This document shows positions 1 through 8,856 of a stretch of DNA of 64,000 nt, one piece after another; the first letter of the stretch is position 1; every line of letters starts with the position of its first letter. Under the pieces are notes generated by a model. It saw only the letters and a list, made by a program, of their open reading frames with translations, did not search any database and had not been told where the DNA came from. The stretch is taken from NCBI RefSeq assembly GCF_013201035.1, contig NZ_CP053707.1:3472001-3536000 (forward strand), read 5' to 3'. The position numbers and the translations under genes are program-made. The DNA comes from Arthrobacter sp. NEB 688 (GTDB lineage Bacteria; Actinomycetota; Actinomycetes; Actinomycetales; Dermatophilaceae).

Positions 1-1
1 G

Positions 2-499
2 GTCCTCGGCGGCGGCGGGGTCGTCGACGTCCCGGCCGTCGGCGGGCACCACCAGCTGACCCGCATCCTCCTCGGGCTGGGACGGGCGGAGCCGTCCGGC
101 GGGTCGGTCGGCGAGGAGCGCGCCCTGCAGGCCCAGCTGCGCCGGTCGGTGCCGCCCGGGGCCGTCGTCGTCATCCTCTCGGCGCTCGTCTCGGCCGAGC
201 CGCTCGCGCACGCCGTGCGCCTGGCCCGCAGCGGTCACGTCGTCCTCGTCGTCGACACCCTGCCGCCGCACCTGGCCACGCCGGACGCCGACGTCGACGC
301 CGTCGTCGCCGCGACCGGCATCGAGGACCCCCGGCTCGCCTCGCTCACCTGGCGCCTGCGCCTGCTCGAGCGCGAGCGCGAGGCCCACCGGTGCGCGCTC
401 GCCGGCGTGCCGGTCGTGCCCTGGGGCGCCGACAGCGCCCTCGACACCGTGCTGCGCGGCGTCGGCCGCCGGCCTCGCACGGCGGGGGCGCCCCGATGA
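2..499 (+). CDS. DUF58 domain protein, C-terminal part (5' end outside window)
   Basis: The frame is open from the left edge, so only about 165 C-terminal residues are visible. They include a hydrophobic beta strand ending in a conserved-looking acidic position (VVLVVDTLPP), followed by an Arg/Glu-rich helix (LRLLERERE), which resembles the C-terminal part of DUF58 proteins (von Willebrand A-like fold). DUF58 genes usually follow a MoxR-type AAA ATPase and precede small membrane proteins; the downstream gene here is a small membrane protein whose ATG overlaps this stop (ATGA), so the two are probably co-translated. The assignment rests on the fragment and the context only. Confidence 0.55.
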   Translation, partial: VLGGGGVVDVPAVGGHHQLTRILLGLGRAEPSGGSVGEERALQAQLRRSVPPGAVVVILSALVSAEPLAHAVRLARSGHVVLVVDTLPPHLATPDADVDAVVAATGIEDPRLASLTWRLRLLEREREAHRCALAGVPVVPWGADSALDTVLRGVGRRPRTAGAPR

Positions 500-1014
500 C
501 CCCCGCCCGCCGTTGGCGCCGCACCGCCACGCTCCTCGTGGTCCTCGCCGACGTGCTCCTCCTCGGCCTGGCCTCGCTCTCGACCCCGGTCACCGCTCTC
601 GTCCTTACCCTCCCGCTCGCGGGGCTCACCTGGTGGGGGCTGCGCCGCCCCGGCCGCTGGGGCGCCACCCTCCTCGTCGTCGCCCAGGTGGTCGTCGTCG
701 GGACGAGCGGGGCCGCGCCCGCGGACATCGGGGGCTGGGCCGCGGCGGTGCTGGCCGCCGCGCTCGTCCTGGCGACGCACCTGTGCCTCGCCCTCCTCGC
801 GGCCTTCCCGCCCGGCGCCGGCCTGCCGCGCGCGACCCTGCGCCGGTGGGCGTCGCAGGGCGGCCTGCTCGCCACGGCGGGGGCCGCGGCCGCGGTCGTG
901 GGGCTCCTCGGGTCGCGCACCCCGTCGGCGTGGGGCACGGTCGTCGTCACGCTCGCGCTCGCGGGGCTGGCCGCCACCGCGGCGCTCGCCTGGCGCACCG
1001 CCCGCTCCGGCTGA
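496..1014 (+). CDS. small polytopic membrane protein of unknown function
   Basis: A 172-residue protein with about six predicted membrane segments (roughly residues 9-28, 33-48, 55-70, 80-103, 120-138, 145-165) joined by short Arg-rich loops, and a basic N-terminus (MTPARRWRR). No catalytic motif is visible. The ATG at 496 overlaps the stop of the DUF58 gene, which fixes the start and implies translational coupling; a longer reading upstream would run through the DUF58 gene in another frame. Such proteins are common partners in MoxR/DUF58 clusters, but the function is unknown. A strong hairpin follows the stop. Confidence 0.6.
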   Translation: MTPARRWRRTATLLVVLADVLLLGLASLSTPVTALVLTLPLAGLTWWGLRRPGRWGATLLVVAQVVVVGTSGAAPADIGGWAAAVLAAALVLATHLCLALLAAFPPGAGLPRATLRRWASQGGLLATAGAAAAVVGLLGSRTPSAWGTVVVTLALAGLAATAALAWRTARSG

Positions 1015-1084
1015 CGCGGAGCCGGTCCGGCCCTGCCAGGCCCCGTCGGACAACGGCTGCCGCCGAGGCGTACCGCCCGTGCCC

Positions 1085-1132
1085 CGACGCACGCGAGCCC
1101 GGACCGACGGTCCGGGCTCGCGGGGTGCGTCG
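1085..1132. terminator. bidirectional hairpin between the DUF58 cluster and clpX
   Basis: A perfect 14 bp stem (1092-1105 with 1109-1122, loop GAC) is extended by a second 7 bp stem (1085-1091 with 1126-1132) across a small bulge. It lies between two convergent genes, so it can end both transcripts. No U-tract follows, as is usual at high GC. Confidence 0.75.
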
Positions 1133-1143
1133 TGGGGTCGCCG

Positions 1144-2427
<1,284 letters not shown>

Positions 2428-2535
2428 GGAACGTCCTCCACCTCGGCTCGACAACGCCCCCGACGCTACCCGCCGACGGTTTCCGTCGCACCCATTGAAG
2501 CCCCCACGGGCCCGGCGCGTCGCGTGGGTTCGCTG

Positions 2536-3306
2536 TCAGCGCAACGCGAGGTCGTCCGCCGGCCCCGGCCCGCCGTCCGGCCGCGAGGTGCCGGGAGTGG
2601 CGACCCGGACCAGCAGGGCCGCGACGCGCAGCTGCTCCGGGCTCGGCCGGCGCACCCGCGCCGCCGCCGTCAGCGAGACGTGGCCGACCACGCCCTGCGG
2701 CCCCGAGGCGAGGACCGAGGTGACCCGGTCGGTGGGCAGCCCCTCGCGCCGCGGGTCGCGGACGCGGCCGTCCAGGCGCAGCACCCCGTCCGGCCCGACG
2801 ACGGCGTCGCGCCGGTCCGGCGGGCCGTCGTGCCAGCGCGCCCGCTCCACGCCGACGACCTCGCCGACGGCCCGCGCCAGGGCGGCCCGGCGCTCGGCGG
2901 CGGGCGTCCCGTCCCCGAGGTCGAGCAGCGCGGCCACCCCGGACAGGTATCCCTCGCGGCGGGCGGACGCGGCCTGCGCCCGCCGCCCGCGGATGGCGAC
3001 CTCGCTCACCGCGAGCCCGACGAGGACGAGCACGACGACCAGCTCGACGTCGGCCGGCGAGGCGATGGTGGGGCTGAGGAAGGGGCGGGTGAAGAAGACG
3101 TCGTACCCGAGGGCCGCGCTGAGTGCCGCCACGACGCCCGAGGTCCGGTCCCCCGCGGCGGCGACGGCCACCACGGTGAGGACGAGCACGAGGGCGACGA
3201 CGGTCGTGGTGAGCGAGCCCCGGGCCAGGCCGAGGAGCGCGGCGAGCAGGACCGGGCCGAAGGCCGCGGCGGCGTGCAGGAGGGTGAGGTCACGACGGGC
3301 GGGCAT
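2536..3306 (-). CDS. DUF4118-type membrane protein
   Basis: A 256-residue protein. Residues about 8-100 form a compact bundle of hydrophobic helices of the DUF4118 kind (the membrane domain seen in KdpD-like sensor kinases), with the characteristic GYDVFFTRPFLS segment between helices. The rest is a soluble region resembling the degenerate GAF-like or linker part of KdpD, but no histidine-kinase H-box or ATP-binding domain follows. It may be a stand-alone sensor-like protein. The ATG at 3306 was preferred over 3414 because it directly precedes the first membrane helix; the ribosome-binding site is weak. It lies between clpX and the AbiEi/DUF559-like gene, all on the minus strand. Confidence 0.65.
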   Translation of the reverse strand: MPARRDLTLLHAAAAFGPVLLAALLGLARGSLTTTVVALVLVLTVVAVAAAGDRTSGVVAALSAALGYDVFFTRPFLSPTIASPADVELVVVLVLVGLAVSEVAIRGRRAQAASARREGYLSGVAALLDLGDGTPAAERRAALARAVGEVVGVERARWHDGPPDRRDAVVGPDGVLRLDGRVRDPRREGLPTDRVTSVLASGPQGVVGHVSLTAAARVRRPSPEQLRVAALLVRVATPGTSRPDGGPGPADDLALR

Positions 3307-3420
3307 GGCTCCAGCGCACCACCGGGGTGCGCCGCCGCGGGGTCGTCGACGCGGTGTTGACGGCGCCCTGACGCCATCTTGACGCCCCCTCCCCGACCAC
3401 GCGGCCCCCCTCACCCTGCC

Positions 3421-3490
3421 GACCCGGCCCCGCCCTGCCGCCCCTCATCCCGCCTCGCCGCCCCGCCATGACGCCCCGGCACCGCGACAT
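3421..3490 (+). repeat. copy 1 of a ~70 bp imperfect direct repeat flanking the AbiEi/DUF559-like gene
   Basis: Aligns with 4635-4703 over almost its whole length. The best-conserved part is GCCATGACNCCCCGGCACCG followed by CGANAT. The two copies bracket the gene at 3523-4482, and both are non-coding. Confidence 0.65.
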
Positions 3491-3522
3491 CACATCGGCA
3501 GGGCGTGCCATCGGCCGAGGGC

Positions 3523-4482
3523 TCAGATGGTCGGTCCACCGAGGTCGAACCAGGTGCTGCGGCGCTCGGGCCGGATTCCCACACCGGCGAGCAGCCGCCC
3601 CAGGGCCGGACGATCGAGGGCCACGCTCCACACCCACCGGGCGACGCGGACCTGGCGGCGCAGGCGGTCCTCACGCTTCTTCTCGGCCCACAGGACGCGG
3701 CCGGCCTCCTCGGCGTCGGCGCCCTCGGGGATGCGGTACTTGACCCGACCGTCGAACTCGCCCACGACGCCCGACCAGCCGAAGTCGGTGTACCCGATGA
3801 GCCCCTGGTCGTCGGTGTGGGCCACCTGCAGTCGTGGCCGCGGCAGGCCGAGGAGGTACATCTGGACGCGGGACAGGCTCTCGCCCGCCGACATGCTGCC
3901 CGGGTCAGCCAGGTCGCGCACGAGAGCCGCCAACCGGCGTCCCGCCACGCGTGGAGGGAGGTCTTCCACCGCGGCCGTGAGCTCGGCGGCGGTGCAGAGG
4001 CCACGCCGCAGCGCGTGGTCGGCGGCCGCCACGGCCGAGACGAGCGAGCCCGTCCGCGCCAGGTCGACGACCGTGCGCGCCGGAGGCGTCACCTCGAGCC
4101 CCTGCATCGCCACCGGCTCGGTGCCGGGGCCGACGACCGGGCAGGTGCCGCCGGAGCGGCTGGCGCGCCGCGAGTGGCTCAGGACCCCGACGCAGTCCGG
4201 CCAGTCCTCGATTCGGGGCATCCCCCACAGCGCCGCGGCCGACCACGCCGCCACCACCCGGGGCCGGTCCGGCCGGCGCACGAGGTCGGCCGCGTGGACG
4301 AGAGCGGCATGCTGCTGGTCGGGCGTGAGACCCACCCAGTGCGCGCTGGGCATCCACACGCCGTGGCGGACGTGGTGCCAGTCGTCCGGCGCACGCGCCG
4401 GCTCGATGCCCGCGCGCCGCAGGTCGGCCCCGAGTCGCAGGAGACCCGGGTCGAGGGCGATGAGCGGGGACGGCGTCGTCAT
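3523..4482 (-). CDS. AbiEi-antitoxin-like protein with C-terminal DUF559/Vsr-like nuclease fold
   Basis: A 319-residue protein. The N-terminal part (about 1-190) resembles the AbiEi type IV antitoxin-like family (a transcription-factor-like domain with segments such as VVAAWSAAALWGMP). The C-terminal part carries a PD-(D/E)XK-type pattern: Glu201 (AGESLSRVQ), Asp233 (GYTDFGW), then EFDGRVKY with Glu242, Asp244 and Lys248, as in DUF559/Vsr-like endonucleases. Active-site residues therefore appear intact. No AbiEii-type nucleotidyltransferase toxin lies next to it, so a working toxin-antitoxin pair is not supported. Such orphan genes are numerous in Intrasporangiaceae-like genomes (from memory). 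It is flanked by ~70 bp direct repeats and interrupts the clpP-clpX neighbourhood, which suggests lateral or mobile origin. Confidence 0.6.
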   Translation of the reverse strand: MTTPSPLIALDPGLLRLGADLRRAGIEPARAPDDWHHVRHGVWMPSAHWVGLTPDQQHAALVHAADLVRRPDRPRVVAAWSAAALWGMPRIEDWPDCVGVLSHSRRASRSGGTCPVVGPGTEPVAMQGLEVTPPARTVVDLARTGSLVSAVAAADHALRRGLCTAAELTAAVEDLPPRVAGRRLAALVRDLADPGSMSAGESLSRVQMYLLGLPRPRLQVAHTDDQGLIGYTDFGWSGVVGEFDGRVKYRIPEGADAEEAGRVLWAEKKREDRLRRQVRVARWVWSVALDRPALGRLLAGVGIRPERRSTWFDLGGPTI

Positions 4483-4587
4483 CCGCTCAGCGTGGCAGCG
4501 ACGCAGGGACGGGCCGCCGGGTTTTCCACAGCCTCAGACCATGCCGGCCAGCCCTCCGCGGCGGCACCCCCGGAAGCGGGACGGCGG

Positions 4588-4750
4588 GGCGAGGTCGGGG
4601 CGGCCGGACGAGATCGGGGCGGCGGGGCGAGGTCGACCCGACCCCGTCCTGCCTCTGACCCATCGCCTCGCCGGTGCGCCATGACACCCCGGCACCGCGA
4701 GATGAGGGCGGCCAGGCGAGATCAGGGCGGCCGGGCGAGGTCGAGGCGTA
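4588..4750. repeat. degenerate 18-19 bp tandem repeats in the 370 bp gap downstream of clpP2
   Basis: The gap 4483-4852 has no credible gene. It holds two clusters of a unit close to GGCGAGRTCRGGGCGGCC: starts near 4588, 4606 and 4625, and again near 4696, 4715 and 4734. Between the clusters lies copy 2 of the ~70 bp direct repeat. Confidence 0.55.
4635..4703 (+). repeat. copy 2 of the ~70 bp direct repeat
   Basis: Partner of 3421-3490, in the same orientation, on the other side of the AbiEi/DUF559-like gene. Identity is high over the last ~35 bp and lower in the first half. Confidence 0.65.
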
Positions 4751-4790
4751 CGGCACCAGGCAGGCCACGTCCCGGTCCCGGGGACGACGA

Positions 4791-4821
4791 CGCCGCCCGG
4801 TCCTCGCGGAGCCGGGCGGCG
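4791..4821 (-). terminator. hairpin after clpP1-clpP2
   Basis: A 10 bp stem (CGCCGCCCGG at 4791-4800 with CCGGGCGGCG at 4812-4821) just downstream of the clpP2 stop on the minus strand; the 11-base loop can pair further. It is the probable end of the clpP1P2 transcript. Confidence 0.6.
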
Positions 4822-4852
4822 GTCGGTGGTGCGGGTGCGGGTGCGGCGGACC

Positions 4853-5500
4853 TCAGACGGTCGAGGCCTTGCGCGAGGCGAGCACCTCGTCGATGAGGCC
4901 GTACTCCTTGGCCTGCGCGGCCGAGAGGATCTTGTCGCGGTCGATGTCCTTGCGGACGAGCTCGAGGTCGCGACCGGAGTGCTGGGCGATCGTCTCCTCG
5001 AGCCAGCCGCGCATGCGGATGATCTCGTTGGCGTGGATCTCGAGGTCGGAGGCCATGCCGCCCGTCCCCTCGATCGCCGGCTGGTGGATGAGTACGCGGG
5101 CGTTCGGCAGGGCGAAGCGCTTGCCCGGGGCGCCGGCCCCGAGGAGCACCGCCGCGGCCGAGGCGGCCTGCCCGATGACGAACGTCTGCACGTCCGGGCG
5201 GATGTACTGCATCGTGTCGTAGATGGCCGTCATCGCCGTGAACGAGCCACCGGGGCTGTTGATGTACATGAGGATGTCGCGGTCGGGGTCCTGGGACTCC
5301 AGCACGATCAGCTGCGCGATGACGTCGTCGGCGGACGCGTCGTCGACCTGCACCCCGAGGAAGATGATGCGGTCCTCGAAGAGCTTGGTGTACGGGTCCA
5401 GGCGCTTCATCCCGTAGGAGGTGCGCTCCTCGAACTGCGGCAGGATGTAGCGGCTGCTCGGGCCGGGCACGTGGAGGCGGCCGGTCAGGTCTGCGTTCAT
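4853..5500 (-). CDS. clpP2: ATP-dependent Clp protease proteolytic subunit ClpP2
   Basis: Serine peptidase subunit that forms a mixed ClpP1P2 tetradecamer in actinobacteria and degrades substrates delivered by ClpX or ClpC1. The 215 residues carry the catalytic triad Ser114 (GQAASAA), His139 (LIHQP) and Asp189 (DIDRDKI), and the conserved loop [20 protein letters not shown]. It resembles M. tuberculosis ClpP2 more than ClpP1, for example in [10 protein letters not shown] and in its longer N-terminus. The ATG at 5500 follows a purine run. It lies 28 bases downstream of clpP1, so the two form an operon, with a hairpin after the stop. Confidence 0.95.
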   Translation of the reverse strand: MNADLTGRLHVPGPSSRYILPQFEERTSYGMKRLDPYTKLFEDRIIFLGVQVDDASADDVIAQLIVLESQDPDRDILMYINSPGGSFTAMTAIYDTMQYIRPDVQTFVIGQAASAAAVLLGAGAPGKRFALPNARVLIHQPAIEGTGGMASDLEIHANEIIRMRGWLEETIAQHSGRDLELVRKDIDRDKILSAAQAKEYGLIDEVLASRKASTV

Positions 5501-5528
5501 GTCTCTCTCTCGCGTCGTCTCGGCCGGG

Positions 5529-6155
5529 TCAGTCGCCGGTCACCGGGTTGTCGGCACGGCGTCCCGCCATGTCGGCCTTGGTGATGACGTGGTCGACGAA
5601 GCCGTACTCCTTGGCCTCGGCCGCGGTGAACCAGCGGTCGCGGTCGGAGTCGGTCTCGATCTGGTCGACGGTCTGACCGGTGTGCTCGGCGATCAGCTCG
5701 GCCATCTGCTTCTTGATGTGCAGCAGCTGCTCGGCCTGGATCTTGATGTCGGACGCCGTGCCCCCGATGCCGCCCGAGGGCTGGTGCATCATGACGCGCG
5801 CGTGCGGCGTGGCGTAGCGCTTGCCCGGGGTGCCGGCCGACAGGAGGAACTGCCCCATCGAGGCGGCCATGCCCATCGCGACGGTGGCGACGTCGTTCGA
5901 GACCCACTGCATGGTGTCGAAGATCGCCATGCCCGCGGTGACCGAGCCGCCGGGGCTGTTGATGTAGAGCCAGATGTCCTTCTCGGGGTCCTCGGCCGCG
6001 AGCAGCAGCATCTGCGCGCAGATCGCGTTCGCGTTGTCGTCGCGCACGTCGGACCCGAGGAAGATGATCCGCTCCTTGAGGAGTCGGTTGTAGATGGAGT
6101 CGTCGAGGCCGGCCCTCTGGCCCTCGCCCGCGGCGACGATCTCGGTGCTGCTCAC
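5529..6155 (-). CDS. clpP1: ATP-dependent Clp protease proteolytic subunit ClpP1
   Basis: First gene of the clpP1P2 operon and partner ring of ClpP2. The 208 residues show Ser99 (GMAASMG), His124 (MMHQP) and Asp173 (DSDRDRW), with the ClpP1-typical ERIIFLGS start of the fold and [12 protein letters not shown]. The GTG at 6155 is preceded by GAGGAG about 9 bases upstream. In many actinobacteria tig lies directly upstream; here a LacI regulator and an MFS transporter gene intervene, so clpP1 probably has its own promoter in 6156-6266, where I did not find a clean ClgR-type site. Confidence 0.95.
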   Translation of the reverse strand: MSSTEIVAAGEGQRAGLDDSIYNRLLKERIIFLGSDVRDDNANAICAQMLLLAAEDPEKDIWLYINSPGGSVTAGMAIFDTMQWVSNDVATVAMGMAASMGQFLLSAGTPGKRYATPHARVMMHQPSGGIGGTASDIKIQAEQLLHIKKQMAELIAEHTGQTVDQIETDSDRDRWFTAAEAKEYGFVDHVITKADMAGRRADNPVTGD

Positions 6156-6266
6156 GCTGGGATGCTCCTCGCTCGTGATGGGTCGTTCCTGTCAGTGACC
6201 CTAACGCGCGCTCCCCCCGCTGCACTCCACCCCCGGTGCCGTGTTCGCCGTGAGCACAACGGGCGA

Positions 6267-6305
6267 GGGCGGGCCCGGCACACCGTCGGTGCGCCGGGCC
6301 CGCCC
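6267..6305 (-). terminator. hairpin after the MFS gene
   Basis: A perfect 13 bp stem (GGGCGGGCCCGGC at 6267-6279 with 6293-6305) and a further CACC/GGTG pairing at the tip. It lies just after the MFS stop and insulates clpP1. Confidence 0.75.
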
Positions 6306-6325
6306 CGGGTTCCCCCGTGTGCGGG

Positions 6326-7570
6326 TCAGCCGACCGGGCTGCCCGCGGCGGGGTCGTGGGGCCGCTCCCCCAGCGGTCGGCCGTCCGGCTCGCGGACGGC
6401 GGTGACGACGGACAGGGCGAGGATGGCCAGCGCGCCGACGACGAGCAGGGCGTGGAGCACCCCGACCCGGTCGCCGAGGAAGCCCAGCAGCGGCGGCCCG
6501 GCGATGAACGCGACGTAGCCGATGGTCGCGACGACCGACATCCGGGCGGCGGCGCGGCGCGGGTCGTCGGCCGAGGCGCTCATCCCGACCGGGAAGCCGA
6601 GCGCGGCACCGACGCCCCAGACGGCGGCGCCGACGAACGCGACCCAGTCGGCCCCGAAGATGACGAGCGCCGCGCCGACGACGGCCAGGCCGAAGCTGAC
6701 CCGCAGGACCGGGACGCGGCCGTGCGTGTCGAGCAGGCGGGTGCCGAGGAGGCGGCCGACCGTCATGAACGTGAGGAAGGTGGCGAACGCGAGCACGCCG
6801 GCCCACGCGGGCAGCTCGTGGCCCTCGACGAACGCGACGGCGAGCCAGTCGTTGGCCGTGCCCTCGGTGAAGGCGGCCGCGAGGACGACGACACCGATGA
6901 GCAGGGTGCGCGGCTCGAGCCACGCCGAGCGCTGGCGCCCGCCGGCCTCCACGGACGCGCCCTCCTCCTCGAGCTCCAGGCCCTGCGGGAGGAAGCGCGG
7001 CAGCGCCCAGGCCGCCCCGGCGACCGTGACGACGACGGCCCCGGCGAAGTGCAGGCTGAGCGGCACGCCGGCGGCCGACATCCCCGCCCCGACGAGGGCG
7101 GACACGACCGTGCCCCCGGAGAAGGCGGCGTGGAAGTGGGGCATGACGGAGGTGCCGAGCTCGCGCTCGACGGCGGCGCCCTCGAGGTTCATCGACACGT
7201 CCCAGAGGCCGACCCCGAGGCCGACGAGGAAGAGGCCGACCATCACGTAGCCGCGCGAGGCGCCGGCGTCGACGACCGCGCCGGTGGCGATGAGGCCGAC
7301 GAGCGAGACGGCCATGCCGATCATGACGGTGCGCCCGGCGCCCAGACGGTTGCTGACCCGCCCGGCGAGGGGCAGTCCGGTGACCGAGCCGACGCTCGCC
7401 GCGAGCAGCGTCGCGCCGAGCTCGCCGGCGCTCAGGCCCAGGGCGACCTTGGTGTCGGCGATCCGGGCCGCCCACGAGGCGAAGACGAGCCCCGCGAGCG
7501 CGAACACGACGAAGACGGCCGTGCGGGCGGTCGCCACGCGGGCTCGGTCCAGGGGCGGGGCGGCGGTCAT
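6326..7570 (-). CDS. major facilitator superfamily transporter (YbjJ-like)
   Basis: A 414-residue inner-membrane carrier of the MFS fold, with about twelve hydrophobic segments and the N-terminal signature FASWAARIADTKVALGLS seen in YbjJ-like members, whose substrates are poorly defined. A charged cytoplasmic loop near the middle (LELEEEGASVEAGG) separates the two halves. It is transcribed divergently from a LacI-family regulator across 117 bases that hold two tandem operator-like palindromes, so it is the likely regulated target and its substrate may be a sugar or related effector; that link is inferred. ATG 7570 was chosen; GTG 7582 is a possible alternative. Confidence 0.8.
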   Translation of the reverse strand: MTAAPPLDRARVATARTAVFVVFALAGLVFASWAARIADTKVALGLSAGELGATLLAASVGSVTGLPLAGRVSNRLGAGRTVMIGMAVSLVGLIATGAVVDAGASRGYVMVGLFLVGLGVGLWDVSMNLEGAAVERELGTSVMPHFHAAFSGGTVVSALVGAGMSAAGVPLSLHFAGAVVVTVAGAAWALPRFLPQGLELEEEGASVEAGGRQRSAWLEPRTLLIGVVVLAAAFTEGTANDWLAVAFVEGHELPAWAGVLAFATFLTFMTVGRLLGTRLLDTHGRVPVLRVSFGLAVVGAALVIFGADWVAFVGAAVWGVGAALGFPVGMSASADDPRRAAARMSVVATIGYVAFIAGPPLLGFLGDRVGVLHALLVVGALAILALSVVTAVREPDGRPLGERPHDPAAGSPVG

Positions 7571-7646
7571 GGCGGAGGTCACGGGTCGCTCTCGGGTCGG
7601 GGTGGCTGTGGGTGGTGGTGGAAACGTGGTGCAGTCGACACCAGCG

Positions 7647-7674
7647 TCGAATCGATTCGATCGAATCGATTCGA
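7647..7674. promoter_or_regulatory. two abutting 14 bp LacI-type operators
   Basis: TCGAATCGATTCGA, a perfect palindrome, occurs at 7647-7660 and again immediately at 7661-7674. Each has the AANCGNTT core with central CG that LacI-family regulators read. The pair covers the -35 to -10 region of the regulator gene and lies upstream of the divergent MFS gene. Confidence 0.85.
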
Positions 7675-7680
7675 TATTGT
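7675..7680 (+). promoter_or_regulatory. -10 box TATTGT of the LacI-family gene (leaderless)
   Basis: TATTGT ends 7 bases before the ATG at 7688 and touches the second operator. No Shine-Dalgarno sequence precedes the start, so the transcript probably begins at or next to the ATG. Confidence 0.65.
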
Positions 7681-7687
7681 CGGACGC

Positions 7688-8770
7688 ATGAGCCAGCCAC
7701 GTCAAGCCGGGGACCGCCGTCCCACCCTGCGCGACGTGGCCGAACGGGCCGGCGTCTCGACCTCGACCGCCTCCCTCGTCTTCAGCGGCAAGGGTCCGGT
7801 CTCGCCGGCCACCGCCGACCGGGTGCGCACGGCCGCCGAGGAGCTGCACTTCGCCGGCCCCGACCCGCTCGCCTCCTCCCTGCGCCAGGGCCGCGTCGGC
7901 ACCGTCGCCGTCGTCGTCGAGGCCCCGCTGCGCGACGCCTTCCGCGACCCCTTCGCGCTCGCCGTCCTCGACGGCCTCGCCGAGGAGCTCGAGGCCGCCG
8001 GCCGCTCGATGCTCCTCGTCGCCCAGCCCGCCGACGACCCCGTCCGCGCGGTGGGGCAGCTCGCGACCCAGGCCGTCGACGCGGCCGTCTTCCCCCTCTG
8101 CGGGCTGCGCGACAACCCGGTCGTCGCCCACCTCGTGGCGCGGGGCGTCCCCCTCGTCGGCAGCGGCGCGCCGGCCGACCCCGGCGTCGCGCACGTGCGG
8201 GTCGACGAGGAGGCCGCCATCGGCCTGACCACGCGGCACGTGCTGGACCTCGGGCACACCCGCGTCGCCTCGGTCGCGATGGCCCTGCGCCCCGGGGCCA
8301 CCACCCGCGCCGTCACCGCAGAGGACCTGGAGGCCGCGCTCTACCCGGATGCCGAGGGGCGGCTGCGGGGGTTCTGGGCGCTCGCCGGCCCGGACGCCCC
8401 CGTCGTCCAGGCGGCCGACCTCACCGTGGGGGCCGGCGAGGCCGCCGGCCGCCTCCTGCTCGACCGCCCGGCCGCGCAGCGCCCCACCGGCGTCGTCGCC
8501 CAGTCCGACCTGCTCGCCGCCGGGGTCGTCCGGGCCGCCGAGGCGCTCGGGCTCGACGTCCCGGGCGAGGTGTCCGTCACCGGGTTCGACGGCGTCGACC
8601 TGCCGTGGCTCGACGCGACGCTGACCACCGTCCTGCAGCCCGGCGCCGAGAAGGGCCGGGCCCTCGGGCGGCTGGTCCGCGCGGCCCTCGACGGTGAGCC
8701 CGTGCCCGACGTCGACTTCCCGGTGGCGCTGCGCCCCGGTACGACGACCGCGCCCCCGCCGGCCGGCTGA
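7688..8770 (+). CDS. LacI-family transcriptional regulator
   Basis: A 360-residue repressor-type protein. The N-terminal helix-turn-helix is at about residues 13-34 (LRDVAERAGVSTSTASLVFS), followed by the hinge and a periplasmic-binding-protein-like effector domain that ends with the usual SVTGFDGVDLPWLDATLTTV segment. The ATG at 7688 starts right before the DNA-binding domain. Two perfect palindromes next to its promoter suggest autoregulation and control of the divergent MFS gene. The effector is not evident from sequence. It sits in an insertion between tig and clpP1 and ends in a strong convergent hairpin shared with tig. Confidence 0.9.
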   Translation: MSQPRQAGDRRPTLRDVAERAGVSTSTASLVFSGKGPVSPATADRVRTAAEELHFAGPDPLASSLRQGRVGTVAVVVEAPLRDAFRDPFALAVLDGLAEELEAAGRSMLLVAQPADDPVRAVGQLATQAVDAAVFPLCGLRDNPVVAHLVARGVPLVGSGAPADPGVAHVRVDEEAAIGLTTRHVLDLGHTRVASVAMALRPGATTRAVTAEDLEAALYPDAEGRLRGFWALAGPDAPVVQAADLTVGAGEAAGRLLLDRPAAQRPTGVVAQSDLLAAGVVRAAEALGLDVPGEVSVTGFDGVDLPWLDATLTTVLQPGAEKGRALGRLVRAALDGEPVPDVDFPVALRPGTTTAPPPAG

Positions 8771-8793
8771 CCCCGCATCCCGCCCACCCCCAC

Positions 8794-8844
8794 GCACGCC
8801 GACGGCGCCGCACCCCGGTCGGGGTCGCGGCGCCGTCGGCGTGC
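8794..8844. terminator. 18 bp perfect hairpin between lacI-type gene and tig
   Basis: The stem 8794-8811 pairs exactly with 8827-8844; the interior ACCCC/GGGGT can add 5 bp. It lies between two convergent genes and serves both. Confidence 0.85.
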
Positions 8845-8856
8845 TGCGGTGGGGCG

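Noticed and set aside
3523-4482. Type IV toxin-antitoxin system
   Set aside because: Only an AbiEi-like component is present; no AbiEii nucleotidyltransferase lies on either side.
6326-8797. Fused MFS protein of more than 800 residues extending across the lacI-type gene
   Set aside because: The extra N-terminal part is antisense to the regulator gene and passes through the operator region; the true start is near 7570.
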